This document shows positions 17,624-26,229 of a stretch of DNA of 64,000 nucleotides, in pieces. Where the stretch lies: contig CBDBFZ010000003.1 in the NCBI GenBank assembly GCA_965205225.1, forward strand, positions 1,426,001-1,490,000, read 5' to 3'. The stretch is from Litorimonas sp965205225. GTDB lineage: Bacteria; Pseudomonadota; Alphaproteobacteria; Caulobacterales; Maricaulaceae. The notes under the pieces are model-generated. The model saw nothing but the letters and a program-made list of their open reading frames with translations. It had not been told where the DNA came from and did not search any database. Position 1 is the stretch's first letter. Each line of letters begins with the position of its first letter. The position numbers and the translations under genes were made by a program.

Positions 17624-18972
17624 CGGGCGATCTCCGTTCCGAGGCGGAAGTCGGATTGGGGTTTCAGTCCGGTCGCGCGGTCAAATAACAGTGCGCCGTC
17701 GAGGTAAACCTGATCGGGACGGGAGAAGGTTGAGAAGGGATCCCCGCTCCACAGTACCATGTCGGCGCGTTTACCGATTTCCAGCGTCCCTGTTTCGTCG
17801 AGAATGCCGAGCGCTTTTGCCGGATTGGTGGAGAGCCACGTCCAGGCTTCTGCTTTTGAGATATCCAGACCTGCTCTGTTGCCATTGGCGCGCGCCTTAG
17901 CGACTTCCTGATTGAGGCGTTGAATGTTCATGGCGTCATCCGAATGGATCATCGCGCAGGCGCCTGCCGCATGGACAAAAGGAATATTTTCCAGAATCCC
18001 GTCATAGCTTTCCATCTTGAAGCCGTACCAGTCAGCCCACATTGCCGCGCAGGTTCCATTCTCGGCCAGCAAATCGCCGATCTTGTAGGCTTCAACTGCA
18101 TGGTGGAAGGTATTGATTTTATAGTTGAATTCCTTCGAAAGATCGATGATCTGTACCATTTCATCGGCGCGGTAACAATGCATCTGGATCAAAATATCGC
18201 CGTTCAGAACACCGGCCAGTGTTTCCAATTGAAGATCACGTGTGGGTTCATCACCATCCTCAATTTTCTTTTTATACTCAGCCGCCTTGATCCAATTTTT
18301 CCGATAACCGGCAATGTTACCCATGCGTGAGCCGGGTCCACCGCGGTCGCCGTAAACACGTTTCGGATTTTCACCGCAAGCCATTTTCAGAGTGTAGGGT
18401 GCGTCAGGGAACTTCATGCCCTGAACCGTGCGCGACGGCATGTTGCGAAGCGTCACGCCGCGGCCGCCAAACAGGTTTGCCGACCCAGGCAGAATATGCA
18501 GGGTTGTCACGCCGCCTTGCAGCGCTTCATCAAACCCGGGATCCTGCGGCCAGACACCGTGTTCAGCAAAGACTTCTGAGGTGATGGGCGACGTAATCTC
18601 ATTGCCATCGCCGTGTGCGTTCACGCCGGGCGATGCATAATTTCCCAGATGGCTATGAATATCGATAATGCCCGGTGTCACGTAGCGGCCATCGGCATTC
18701 AGTGTGGTTGCGCCATCTGCACTTAAATCCATGCCGATTGCAGAAATCCGGCCATTCACGACGAGGATCGAATTGGCCGTGCTGGTTTCACCCGTTCCAT
18801 CAATGATGGCCGCATTGGTGATAAGGGTCGAGCCGGACGGCATCGGTTCATAGGTACTCGGGAAAGCCGTCGGTAGTTCGAAGGCTGTGATCTCTTTCTT
18901 GTCATCCGTAGCGGAATTGCAGGCAACGATAAGGGCGGCGGATAAGGCGAGGCAGGTACGAAATGTCATCAT
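17620..18972 (-). CDS. Amidohydrolase lipoprotein (imidazolonepropionase-like)
   Basis: A 450-residue metal-dependent hydrolase with a lipoprotein signal: LSAALIVAC gives a lipobox ending in Cys about 20 residues in. Metal-site motifs TPGIIDIHSHLG (HxH), GGVTTLHILPGSANLFGG, QMHCYRADE and INTFHHAVEAYK are present, and the C-terminal KRADMVLWSGDPF strand is intact. Start at 18972 or 18969 (MMTFRT); the open frame to 19143 overlaps aat and is not coding. Lies 38 nt after aat and overlaps the next gene, so the two amidohydrolases form a pair. A cyclic amide, dipeptide or similar substrate is likely, not provable. Confidence 0.85.
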   Translation of the reverse strand: MMTFRTCLALSAALIVACNSATDDKKEITAFELPTAFPSTYEPMPSGSTLITNAAIIDGTGETSTANSILVVNGRISAIGMDLSADGATTLNADGRYVTPGIIDIHSHLGNYASPGVNAHGDGNEITSPITSEVFAEHGVWPQDPGFDEALQGGVTTLHILPGSANLFGGRGVTLRNMPSRTVQGMKFPDAPYTLKMACGENPKRVYGDRGGPGSRMGNIAGYRKNWIKAAEYKKKIEDGDEPTRDLQLETLAGVLNGDILIQMHCYRADEMVQIIDLSKEFNYKINTFHHAVEAYKIGDLLAENGTCAAMWADWYGFKMESYDGILENIPFVHAAGACAMIHSDDAMNIQRLNQEVAKARANGNRAGLDISKAEAWTWLSTNPAKALGILDETGTLEIGKRADMVLWSGDPFSTFSRPDQVYLDGALLFDRATGLKPQSDFRLGTEIAR

Positions 18973-19010
18973 GGCCTTATCCGTAACCAAGCTTTTGCTG
19001 CACGCAAGGA

Positions 19011-19595
19011 TTACTCGAAGGCAACATCCAAAGAAAGTGCATGATCCAACTGTTCGCGATATTGCGCGCGCGTGATTTCTACTGCGCCGAGCGAGGCGAG
19101 ATGATCGGTCATAAACTGTGCATCGAGCAGTACAAAGCCGCATTCCTGCAATCTCTCGATCAAATGCATCAGAGCGAATTTCGAAGCATTGGTCCGGGTC
19201 GAAAACATGCTCTCCCCAAAGAACGCACCGTTCTGACTGACCCCGTAAAGGCCGCCGACGAGCATTTCGCCATCCCAGACTTCCACCGAATGAGCCTCAC
19301 CGCGCTCATGCAAGATCGTATAGAGCCATTCGATCCCGTAGCTGATCCATGTATCGTCGCGCAAATCGGCACAGGCTTCGATTATCTTTGGAAAAGCCTG
19401 ATTGACGGTAACAGTCAGAGCGGTCGTGCGCGAGAATTTCTGCATCGATCGTGACGCCCGGAATGTGTCGATCTGGAAGACGGCACGGTGGTCCGGTTCC
19501 ATGAGGTAGAAGGTTTCCGCATCACGGCTGTCAGCCATCGGAAAGACGCCGCGTCGGTAGCACTTGATCAGATCATTCGGTCCAAAACCACTCAC
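19011..19595 (-). CDS. aat: Leucyl/phenylalanyl-tRNA--protein transferase
   Basis: A 194-residue GNAT-fold transferase that adds Leu or Phe from tRNA to proteins with N-terminal Lys/Arg, marking them for ClpS/ClpAP degradation. It shows LIKCYRRGVFPMAD at the N-terminus, PDHRAVF, WISYGIEWLY, VEVWDGEMLVGGLYGV and the family motif FGESMFS, followed by LLDAQFMTDHLASLGA. It overlaps crtZ by ATGA, so it is translated from the carotenoid transcript, an odd partnership for a proteolysis gene. Confidence 0.93.
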   Translation of the reverse strand: MSGFGPNDLIKCYRRGVFPMADSRDAETFYLMEPDHRAVFQIDTFRASRSMQKFSRTTALTVTVNQAFPKIIEACADLRDDTWISYGIEWLYTILHERGEAHSVEVWDGEMLVGGLYGVSQNGAFFGESMFSTRTNASKFALMHLIERLQECGFVLLDAQFMTDHLASLGAVEITRAQYREQLDHALSLDVAFE

Positions 19596-20068
19596 GCGCG
19601 ATCAGTCGACTCCGCTTTGAGTCTGGCTTTCAGTTTGCGCACATCCTGAGCCCAGAGAAATCCGAAGCTGACGGCTCCGTCGCGGCTGTGGACAGCATGG
19701 TGAAGGCGGTGCGCCTGCACCAGGTGCTTCATATATTTCCCCCGGGTTTTGACAAAAAAAGGCCAGCGCTGATGGACCAGACCGTCATGGACGAAAGCGT
19801 AGAGCAGTCCGTAAATCGTAAAGCCAAGTGCGATGAACCAGAGCGGCTGCCACCTTAGCGATCCAGCGATGAACAATCCCGCTGTGATAAATGAAAAACA
19901 GACGGCGTAGAGGTCATTCGTCTCGAACGGACCCTCGGTCTCACGGTGGTGGCTCTCATGCCAGCCCCAACCCGCACCATGCATGATATATTTATGGATC
20001 GTCCAAGCGAAGACTTCCATCCCGATCACGGACACTAGAGTGATGCCTGTCGCGACCCATAGACTCAT
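19592..20068 (-). CDS. crtZ: Beta-carotene hydroxylase
   Basis: A 158-residue membrane di-iron hydroxylase that adds 3-OH groups to beta-ionone rings. All His clusters are present: HKYIMHG, HESHH, HDGLVHQRWPF and HRLHHAV, set among about four membrane segments. Start at 20068 (MSLWVATG) is chosen because it overlaps the crtW stop as ATGA; the ATG at 20104 lies inside crtW. With CrtW it would convert beta-carotene to astaxanthin-type ketocarotenoids. Confidence 0.94.
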   Translation of the reverse strand: MSLWVATGITLVSVIGMEVFAWTIHKYIMHGAGWGWHESHHRETEGPFETNDLYAVCFSFITAGLFIAGSLRWQPLWFIALGFTIYGLLYAFVHDGLVHQRWPFFVKTRGKYMKHLVQAHRLHHAVHSRDGAVSFGFLWAQDVRKLKARLKAESTDRA

Positions 20069-20796
20069 GACGTTCGGTCCAGTTTGCGAGTTGGCAGCCG
20101 CCACCAGGGTTCATTCGGGTATAGATGGTGCTCATGGTGATAGCCGAAATGAAAACAGGTCAGCAGCGACAGCCAGCGCGGATACTCATTGGTTCGGGCC
20201 AGATGCTCATCCGGGAAGGCCTCTGCGTGACGGTGGGGCAGGTAGGTCCCGAAATAGAAGAGCTGAACGGAAGACAGGATTGCGGGAATGGCCCAGACTA
20301 GGACGAGATTGACATAGTGCGCGCCCAGCAGCGTATAGATCACGCCGATTGCCCCCAGAACGATGATTTGTCGCCAAGAAGAATAGCGCAGGAAGAATTT
20401 GAGGTACCAAGGCCAGAAATTACGCGGATTATCGGCATTGAAATCAGGATCCTCTGTGGTACCGGGCGTATCGTGATGCTGGTGATGGGCCGTGCGCATC
20501 GTCGACCAAGAGAAACCTGCATACCAGAACAGGATGATCCGACCGACCCAGGCGTTCAGATGCGGATGTCCCGGCGCAAAGGATCCGTGCATCGTGTCAT
20601 GGGCGATAATGAACAGCCCCGTATAGAGCCAGAGCTGAAGCGCGATCAGGACTAAGGTCAGGATCCAGGGGTTGCCGACTGTGTGAAAAAAAAGCGCATA
20701 GATATGAGCCGCCAGCCAGACAGTCCCGAGGAGTCCTGCGTAAAGCGGCCCTCGGTTCAGGGCTATTTCTGTGTTGTCCGTGGCCATTCTATACAT
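20065..20796 (-). CDS. crtW: Beta-carotene ketolase
   Basis: A 243-residue membrane fatty-acid-desaturase-fold ketolase introducing 4-keto groups into beta-ionone rings. His boxes HDTMHG, HHQHHDTPG and HHEHHLYP are intact, and LARTNEYPRWLSLLTCFHFGYHHEHH is typical CrtW. There are 4-5 membrane segments. Sits between crtE (74 nt upstream) and crtZ (ATGA overlap). The start could be the ATG at 20796 or the one three codons later. Confidence 0.94.
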   Translation of the reverse strand: MYRMATDNTEIALNRGPLYAGLLGTVWLAAHIYALFFHTVGNPWILTLVLIALQLWLYTGLFIIAHDTMHGSFAPGHPHLNAWVGRIILFWYAGFSWSTMRTAHHQHHDTPGTTEDPDFNADNPRNFWPWYLKFFLRYSSWRQIIVLGAIGVIYTLLGAHYVNLVLVWAIPAILSSVQLFYFGTYLPHRHAEAFPDEHLARTNEYPRWLSLLTCFHFGYHHEHHLYPNEPWWRLPTRKLDRTS

Positions 20797-20870
20797 CAGG
20801 TCCCAAAAAGAATTCTGCCATATCCTAACTGAATTGTCTCATGCGACATACCGGTGAAATACTGTTGCAC

Positions 20871-21788
20871 TTAGAGATTCCGCATAAAGGCGAATTGCTG
20901 GTCAAGTAGAGCCAGCAATGTATCTGTCTCAGTCATTCCAGCCCTCGACAAGGCTAATCTGGCATTGCTGAGATAGCCCTCCAGTAATGCCTTTGTTTCA
21001 TTCATGGAATGCGTGGCGACCAGAGTTGTCTTTCCTTCATCACGGCTCGATGTTTTACCACTTTCTTCAGGAGTTTGTAGAATATCTTTAATGTCATCTA
21101 GCAGTTGAAATGCCAGTCCGACCTGGCGCGAAAAGTCTTTCAGTGCCGCCCGTTGCGCGGCGGGGCTAACGACTAGAATGGCAGCGGCGTCAGCCGCAAA
21201 ATCGAAAAGTGCCCCGGTTTTAAGATGATTGACCCGTTCGATCTCAGGCTTTCTGGCCTGACCAGTATTGGCGAGGTCCGCCATCTGCCCCGCGATCAAT
21301 CCGGTTGATCCCACCGCGTAAGACAAAAGATCGCACAGCTCGGCGCGCTGTTCGGCACTGAGGGCAGTATTTCGCGCGATCACGCTGAATGCGCGGTTCA
21401 GCAAGGCTGTCGCTGACAGGATCGCCGTGCTTTCACCGAAGGCGATATGGGTCGTCGGCTGGTTTCGGCGCAAATCAGCATCGTCCATACAGGGCAAATC
21501 GTCCAGAATGAGTGAGGCGGCGTGAACCATCTCGACAGCACATCCAACGCCCATAGCCGCAGCGAGCCGCGATGGATCCAGACCACAGGCGCGCGCCAGG
21601 AAGACCGTCAGCAGGGGGCGAAAGCGTTTTCCGGGTGAGAGCAGGGCATGGCGCTGCGCCGCGTGAAGTTGGCGCGGCCAAGTCTCGGGTGAGGGGATCA
21701 GAGTGGCGAGGCAGGCATCGACGCGGCTTCGCGCCGCTTCGATTTGCGAGAGCACATTATCGCCTGTCTGCATCGCTGTAACCGTCAT
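20871..21788 (-). CDS. crtE: Geranylgeranyl diphosphate synthase
   Basis: A 305-residue trans-prenyltransferase making GGPP, the C20 precursor of carotenoids. First Asp-rich motif LDDLPCMDDAD, GKRFRPLLTVF near residue 55, GQMADL, and second Asp-rich motif LLDDIKD are visible. Start at 21788 has gaggt 8 nt upstream. It heads the crtE-crtW-crtZ-aat run; crtB, crtI and crtY are not in the window. Being next to crtW makes a carotenoid role more likely than a generic farnesyl synthase (IspA) role, though some IspA-type enzymes look similar. Confidence 0.85.
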   Translation of the reverse strand: MTVTAMQTGDNVLSQIEAARSRVDACLATLIPSPETWPRQLHAAQRHALLSPGKRFRPLLTVFLARACGLDPSRLAAAMGVGCAVEMVHAASLILDDLPCMDDADLRRNQPTTHIAFGESTAILSATALLNRAFSVIARNTALSAEQRAELCDLLSYAVGSTGLIAGQMADLANTGQARKPEIERVNHLKTGALFDFAADAAAILVVSPAAQRAALKDFSRQVGLAFQLLDDIKDILQTPEESGKTSSRDEGKTTLVATHSMNETKALLEGYLSNARLALSRAGMTETDTLLALLDQQFAFMRNL

Positions 21789-22005
21789 TCAGACCTCATC
21801 GCACAGAGGTTGAGACGTCGCTAGGCCTCATGCGCGTTCATCATCCGTTTTTCATTGATCAGTTTGAGCAACCCAGCGGCGGCGCGGGAATCACACAGCA
21901 CACGGTGATAACTGGTCAGATCAATCTAGAAATCGTGGCACAGATTCTTGAGCGAATAAGAGTGGTAGCCGGGATAGAGCCGCCGCATCGACGTGCAGGT
22001 AAAGA

Positions 22006-23343
22006 TGGACACCTCGAAGAACGGGTTTTTTGGGCCAGTATAGAGGCGAATTTTATAGTCGGCTCTCAGGTCAGGCTTCATAGAGTGACGAATGCGTGTC
22101 CACAGGCGTATTTTGGCATGATTTTGGCCCGCATAAGTGGGGGGATCCGGATTTTGAACAGAATCAGGCTATGGGCTGTCGTCGCTCATGGAAAACGAGG
22201 CGGCGGAAGTTGTAGCTTAGCTTGGCCATGGTGATCCGGCCAGCGGCCCTGGCCGATTGAGCGCCTGGCCGATTGAGCGGATCGTGATCGCCATCGGCCC
22301 TTTCTCATATCCGAAGACATGTTCAACACAGGCACGGATGGAGGAGCGGGTCGCATTGCCGCGCCGAATGTGCTTTGCCATCGGTTTACCGCGGGGCTTC
22401 TTTCGATGGATATTTGAACGATAGCCCTGCGCTTTCAGCCAGGCTTCGTTTCTGGCTGAGCGATAAGCTGTATCCGCCCAAACAGACTTTGAGCTGTTGG
22501 TGGCATCCAGAACCGATGCCAGTTCGTGCCCATCATAGCGGGCCGCATGGGTGCAGGTCTCTCCCCGGACAAAGCGCCATTTCCGGTCAATACTGATGTG
22601 GTTCTTGTACCCAAAGTGAGGGATGGAAATGTCGACAAGGCCTGCGTCCTGTTCCCCTTCTGCGGTCTTTCGCGCCCTGGAATAGCTGACCACCGCTCGT
22701 GCGTCGGTGTCTTTCTGTGCGGCCCTGGCAGGATCGCCCGCGCCAGATAGCGGACGCGCTTTCACCCGCCCTGGCCCGCTCTTTCTCTTCTTTCCTCATC
22801 CGTTGGCACGGCGCTGACACCAAAGTGGCATCCACGATCTGACCTCCCGTGGGTTTGTAGCCGCGCTTGCAGAGTTGCTCTTCAAAAGCGGCAAACAGAG
22901 ATTTGAAAGCACCAGACTGGGTCAGCTTTTCCTGGGTCAGCTTTTCACGGAACAGCCAAATCGTCTTTTGGTCCGGGGTCGGTTCACCGATCTGAAACCT
23001 CAGAAACCGCAACCAACTTAAACGATCCCGGATCAGAAATTCCATCCCTTCATCACTCAGATTGTGCATCGACGCCAGAACAAGCACCTTGAACATCGTG
23101 ACCGGATCATAGGGTGGCCGACCGCCCTTGGCGCGAACACCATAACCGAGGGCTTCCATCAGAACAGTTCGGAAAGCCTCAAAGTCCACATGACGCTCCA
23201 GCGCTTCAAGCGGATCACCTGTCGCCGATAAGCGAGCAAGATGATCCGACAAGTCAAACAATCCAGGCGCGTGCATCATAAAATCCTCCCAAAACCAGTA
23301 AATCAGATCATACCACAAAATGTACGGTTCTTAGAGGCCTCCA
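22006..23343. mobile_element. IS5-family insertion sequence, copy 1
   Basis: A 1338-bp element. Its ends begin tggacacctcgaagaac (left) and, read inward from the right, tggaggcctctaagaac: imperfect terminal repeats of about 20 bp. It is flanked by GA on both sides (22004-22005 and 23344-23345), a likely 2-bp target duplication supported by the interrupted exonuclease frame becoming continuous when it is removed. Nearly identical to the copy at 37959-39285. Relative to that copy it carries an extra 15 bp in the transposase (tandem gtcagcttttcctgg at 22921). Confidence 0.85.
22164..23318 (-). pseudogene. IS5-family transposase in broken frames (copy 1)
   Basis: The first frame (23318 to 22587) gives GDPLEALERHVDFEAFR, GRPPYDPVTMFKVLVLASM and DRLSWLRFLRF, IS5-type. 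The homology moves to a second frame (GTG near 22753, open to 22217) with DTDARAVVSYSR, HFGYKNHISIDRKWRF, SVWADTAYRSA and VEHVFGYEKGPM. It moves again to a third with AAGRITMAKLSYNFRRL ending at 22164. The last shift is explained by a perfect 16-bp tandem duplication (cctggccgattgagcg) at 22248-22279. The same two breaks occur in the other copy. As it stands it cannot yield a full transposase without two frame changes. Confidence 0.85.
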
Positions 23344-24690
23344 GATTTTGGGATGACGGAAGCGCTGATCGATCAGCTCATATTCGGCCGAAATAAATCC
23401 ATAATCGAAATTCATATTATGTGCTGCGATGATGGCATCGCCCATGAATGCGCGAAACCGTTCGGCCACGTCAATGAAGAGCGGTGTGCCGACCACCATC
23501 TCATTGGTGATGTTTGTGATCCGGGCGATGAAGGGCGGATGGAGCGCTGCGGATTGAGCAGGGTTTGGAATTCATCCACGACCTCCCCGCCATTCATTTT
23601 GACCGCCCCGATCTCAGTCAGGCGGTGTAGCCCCGGTTTCCCGCCGGTTGTTTTCACGTCGACGACGACATAGGGTTGGTCCGGATAAAAAGCCCAGGCA
23701 AAGTTAACAATTTTAACCGAAAACCCCACCAATGAGAGCTGTTCCAGGCAGGTCAATTGATTGCGACGCAAACTGTCACCGGCTGTCTTGACCTCGACAA
23801 AGCGAACGCGCCCATCATCAATCAGCATCAGGTTTGGAAACCTGTCCTTCGTACCCTGCTGCCAGTTCTGCGCCATCAGCCGAAGGAGATGTGCGCCGCC
23901 GCCTCTAGGGGCGTGCTGGATCAGAGCGGCGTTCTGACCGGCCACCGAGCTTCTACAACATTTGCTATGATGGGCCGTACTGCGCTCACAGAGCGGGCTT
24001 GGCCATGTCTCTACGGCTTCGAGGAGTCGTTGCGTGTCATGGTCAGCCCCGTGACGGAAATCATGCAGGGCCTCAGCATAGAAATAGGCTGTCCGCGCCT
24101 CTTCGACTGTCGCGAAGCTGACGGCGCGAGCCTCCGCATCGGGTAATCGGATAAGCTCCAGGTCTCTCAGCATAAACGCCTGCAGATTATCCTCATCCAC
24201 GCGAAATAGAGGAACAGCATATATTGTAATGCCTCACGCCGTCCTTAGGCGACAAAGCACTCAGGCACGAAAGCGTCAGATCGGTCGATATGCATGGTCA
24301 CCAGATCGATGAGCCTGTTCTTCTTCCATGACTTCCTGAATAGTGTCTCACACATTGTGTTGGCTATCAGGAGCGTCAGATCAGGTTTGGGGAGATTGAT
24401 CAGCCAGTTACGGAACATGGAACCGCCGATTGTTTCGACGAATCTTGTGTCTCTGAGTATGGTCCATTGATCCGGAAGATCGTCAATTTCCTCATAGCGG
24501 AACTTGTCCGTACCGAAGACATATCCTCGGCGGTTGGCCATGCGGACATAGGCGCATTGTGCCGCATGGGGCAGGGCAGCGAACTGTGTCAGAAACTCAA
24601 GCTTATCCTTGCCCAGAAAATCGAAATTAGGCTTGTGACCATTTGCTATGAAGCGTTTGAAATTATTTAGATAATGGAACTGCGGCAGTT

Positions 24691-24967
24691 GTCGTGCCTG
24701 CCACGCCTAACCAGACTGAGCGCGCCGGAACCGGCGTTGCTCCGTGCGGATATAATCGCTCGTACGCGCTGTACCCACTGACTTATCCCCCGACTCACAT
24801 GCACACTTGTCTCTAGATCTGTCCACAGCTCGCTGACCCAGAGTATTCCCAGTTTACATACCGTTTGTTCAGTATTTGTTCGCAGCATAGAGTTCGGAAG
24901 TCAAGAGCCGACCCACATTCCTTCAGCTCATGATTACCATTGAGACTTCAGACCATATCATCCAGAT
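24691..24967. other. 277 bp with no recognisable gene
   Basis: Lies between the start of the broken FAN1-like gene and the end of the broken universal stress gene. An open minus-strand frame of 73 codons exists but has no family similarity and runs into the FAN1 remnant. It probably contained the promoter of the FAN1-like gene. A GC-rich palindrome (cgccggaaccggcg) near 24724 has no U-run. Confidence 0.4.
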
Positions 24968-25926
24968 TTAGTCGAGCGTGATCGCTGTCTCAAAACCGGG
25001 AGGTTTGAGAGCCAGCACTGAACAATCGATGCTGTTCAGGATGGTCTCGGCTGTATTGCCCAGAAGCAACCCTAGCGCACCGACCCGGCCAACCGTTCCC
25101 ATAACGATCAGATCTGAATTCAGCTTTTCTGCCATCTCCGGGATCGTCGCTCTGGCGCGACCATGTACGATATGTGTTTCGATATTCGCAGCCTCAAAAG
25201 CTGACGCGCCGAGGCGATGTCTGGATCGCTTCATTTGCAGATCGACCTTGCTACTGGTGTTATTTGCACAGATTTTCGCATATTCCGGGTAGGAATTGAT
25301 ACTCACCGGGATCAATCCAGCCGATACAATGCCTTCTCCGGGAATTTCAAAGACATTTTGATGACATCAAGCTGCCCGCGCGCCTCGTCTGCGATGGTCA
25401 CAGTGGTCTCCAGGATTTCATCATTGAGGGTCGGCTCTATCTGTTCAATCTCAGGCGTATCAAAATACTCAAAGTCACTGTTGCCAGAACTCGTTTGAGA
25501 GGGTCGTTTTTCGCTCTTTTGAGCAGTAAAACCGGGCAGGGGCATTTGCGCAGGAGTTGAATGTCTTCGCTGACGAATAGACGATTACCGCTGCGCCCGC
25601 TTTGAGTGGCATTGGCAACGACCAGATCATGTTAATAAAGCAGCACCCGCTTGATCGCTTCAACATAGGAACGTTCGTCCATGACTTCGCATGTGACAGT
25701 AATCCCGTCAGGGATAGATTTGGCGAGCGCTTCAAGCTGGTTCAATCGATCCTTCCGAAGGGAATTGAAGGCTTCGGTCAATTCTGAATAGAACTGGCTC
25801 GACCCGATGGGGTGAATGAGCGTTGCAATGATACTGACAAGGGTAATCGACCCTGACTCGATGTCTGTCAACGCCAGAGCCCTGGCGCTGGTCGGATGCG
25901 ATTGCCGTGTCCAATTCAGCATTACC
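24968..25926 (-). pseudogene. Tandem universal stress protein (UspE-like), multiply frameshifted
   Basis: Two UspA-type domains can be traced across three frames. The first (25922 to about 25560) has GSITLVSIIATLIHP, FNSLRKDRLNQLEALAKSIP and the continuation HDLVVANATQSGRSG and LLRKCPCPVLLLK. The second (to 24968) has THIVHGRARATIPEMAEKL, DLIVMGTVGRVGALGLLLGN, TAETILNSIDCSVLALKPPGF, the ATP-binding Gly-rich loop and tail of UspE-type proteins. At least three frameshifts separate the pieces, so no single product can be made. The N-terminal start is not identifiable; it may lie near 26080. Confidence 0.75.
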
Positions 25927-26229
25927 CGGGCATGGAGATGCGCTTGGAATTAGAGAGATTTGTAGCAAGGGAAATGACGTTTGCCGATATCTCTGCGGCC
26001 CAGAAACTTGCTCGTGACTGTGTTGCCAAAACCACCAAGGGTGTTGATACGTTTTCGTGACATTCAAATTTGGCCTCAGGTACAATTTGAATTCAAGACG
26101 CAGATCACCGGTTCGTTTGAGAAAATGACGTCCCTGGCGAGCCTGACTCTGCCGGCAGGGCGGTCGTAATTGCAGACGCTAAATTAACTGGTGGACCACC
26201 TCACAGGGGCAGGGCACAAGCCTGTAGCT

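Larger units (their letters stand above)
21821..24690 (-). pseudogene. FAN1-like VRR-NUC nuclease fused to a DEDDh exonuclease, broken and IS-interrupted
   Basis: Piecing frames together gives one former gene. The N-terminal part (24245-24690) reads FHYLNN, FKRF, FDFLGKDKLEFL and AALPHAAQCAYVRMANRRG, as in FAN1 homologues. Next come LQAFMLRDLELIRL and then a VRR-NUC domain, RGGGAHLLRLMAQNWQQG, RFPNLMLIDDG, RFVEVKTAGDSLRRNQL. A C-terminal exonuclease follows: VVVDVKTTGG (motif I with Lys for Glu), AAHNMNFDYGFI and, beyond the IS, MRRLYPGYHSYSLKNLC and LLKLIN. There are at least three frameshifts, an apparent internal deletion before VRR-NUC, an in-frame TAG near 21924, and the IS at 22006-23343. 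FAN1-type nucleases act on crosslinks and flaps. Joined across the IS with one 2-bp GA copy, the frame reads RHPKIFTCTSMRR. Confidence 0.8.

Noticed and set aside
22587..22765. Programmed ribosomal frameshift in the IS5 transposase
   Set aside because: The second frame is +1 relative to the first and no A-run slippery site of the usual -1 type is present at the overlap. The C-terminus is also broken by a duplication. Kept only as a possibility in the IS5 finding.
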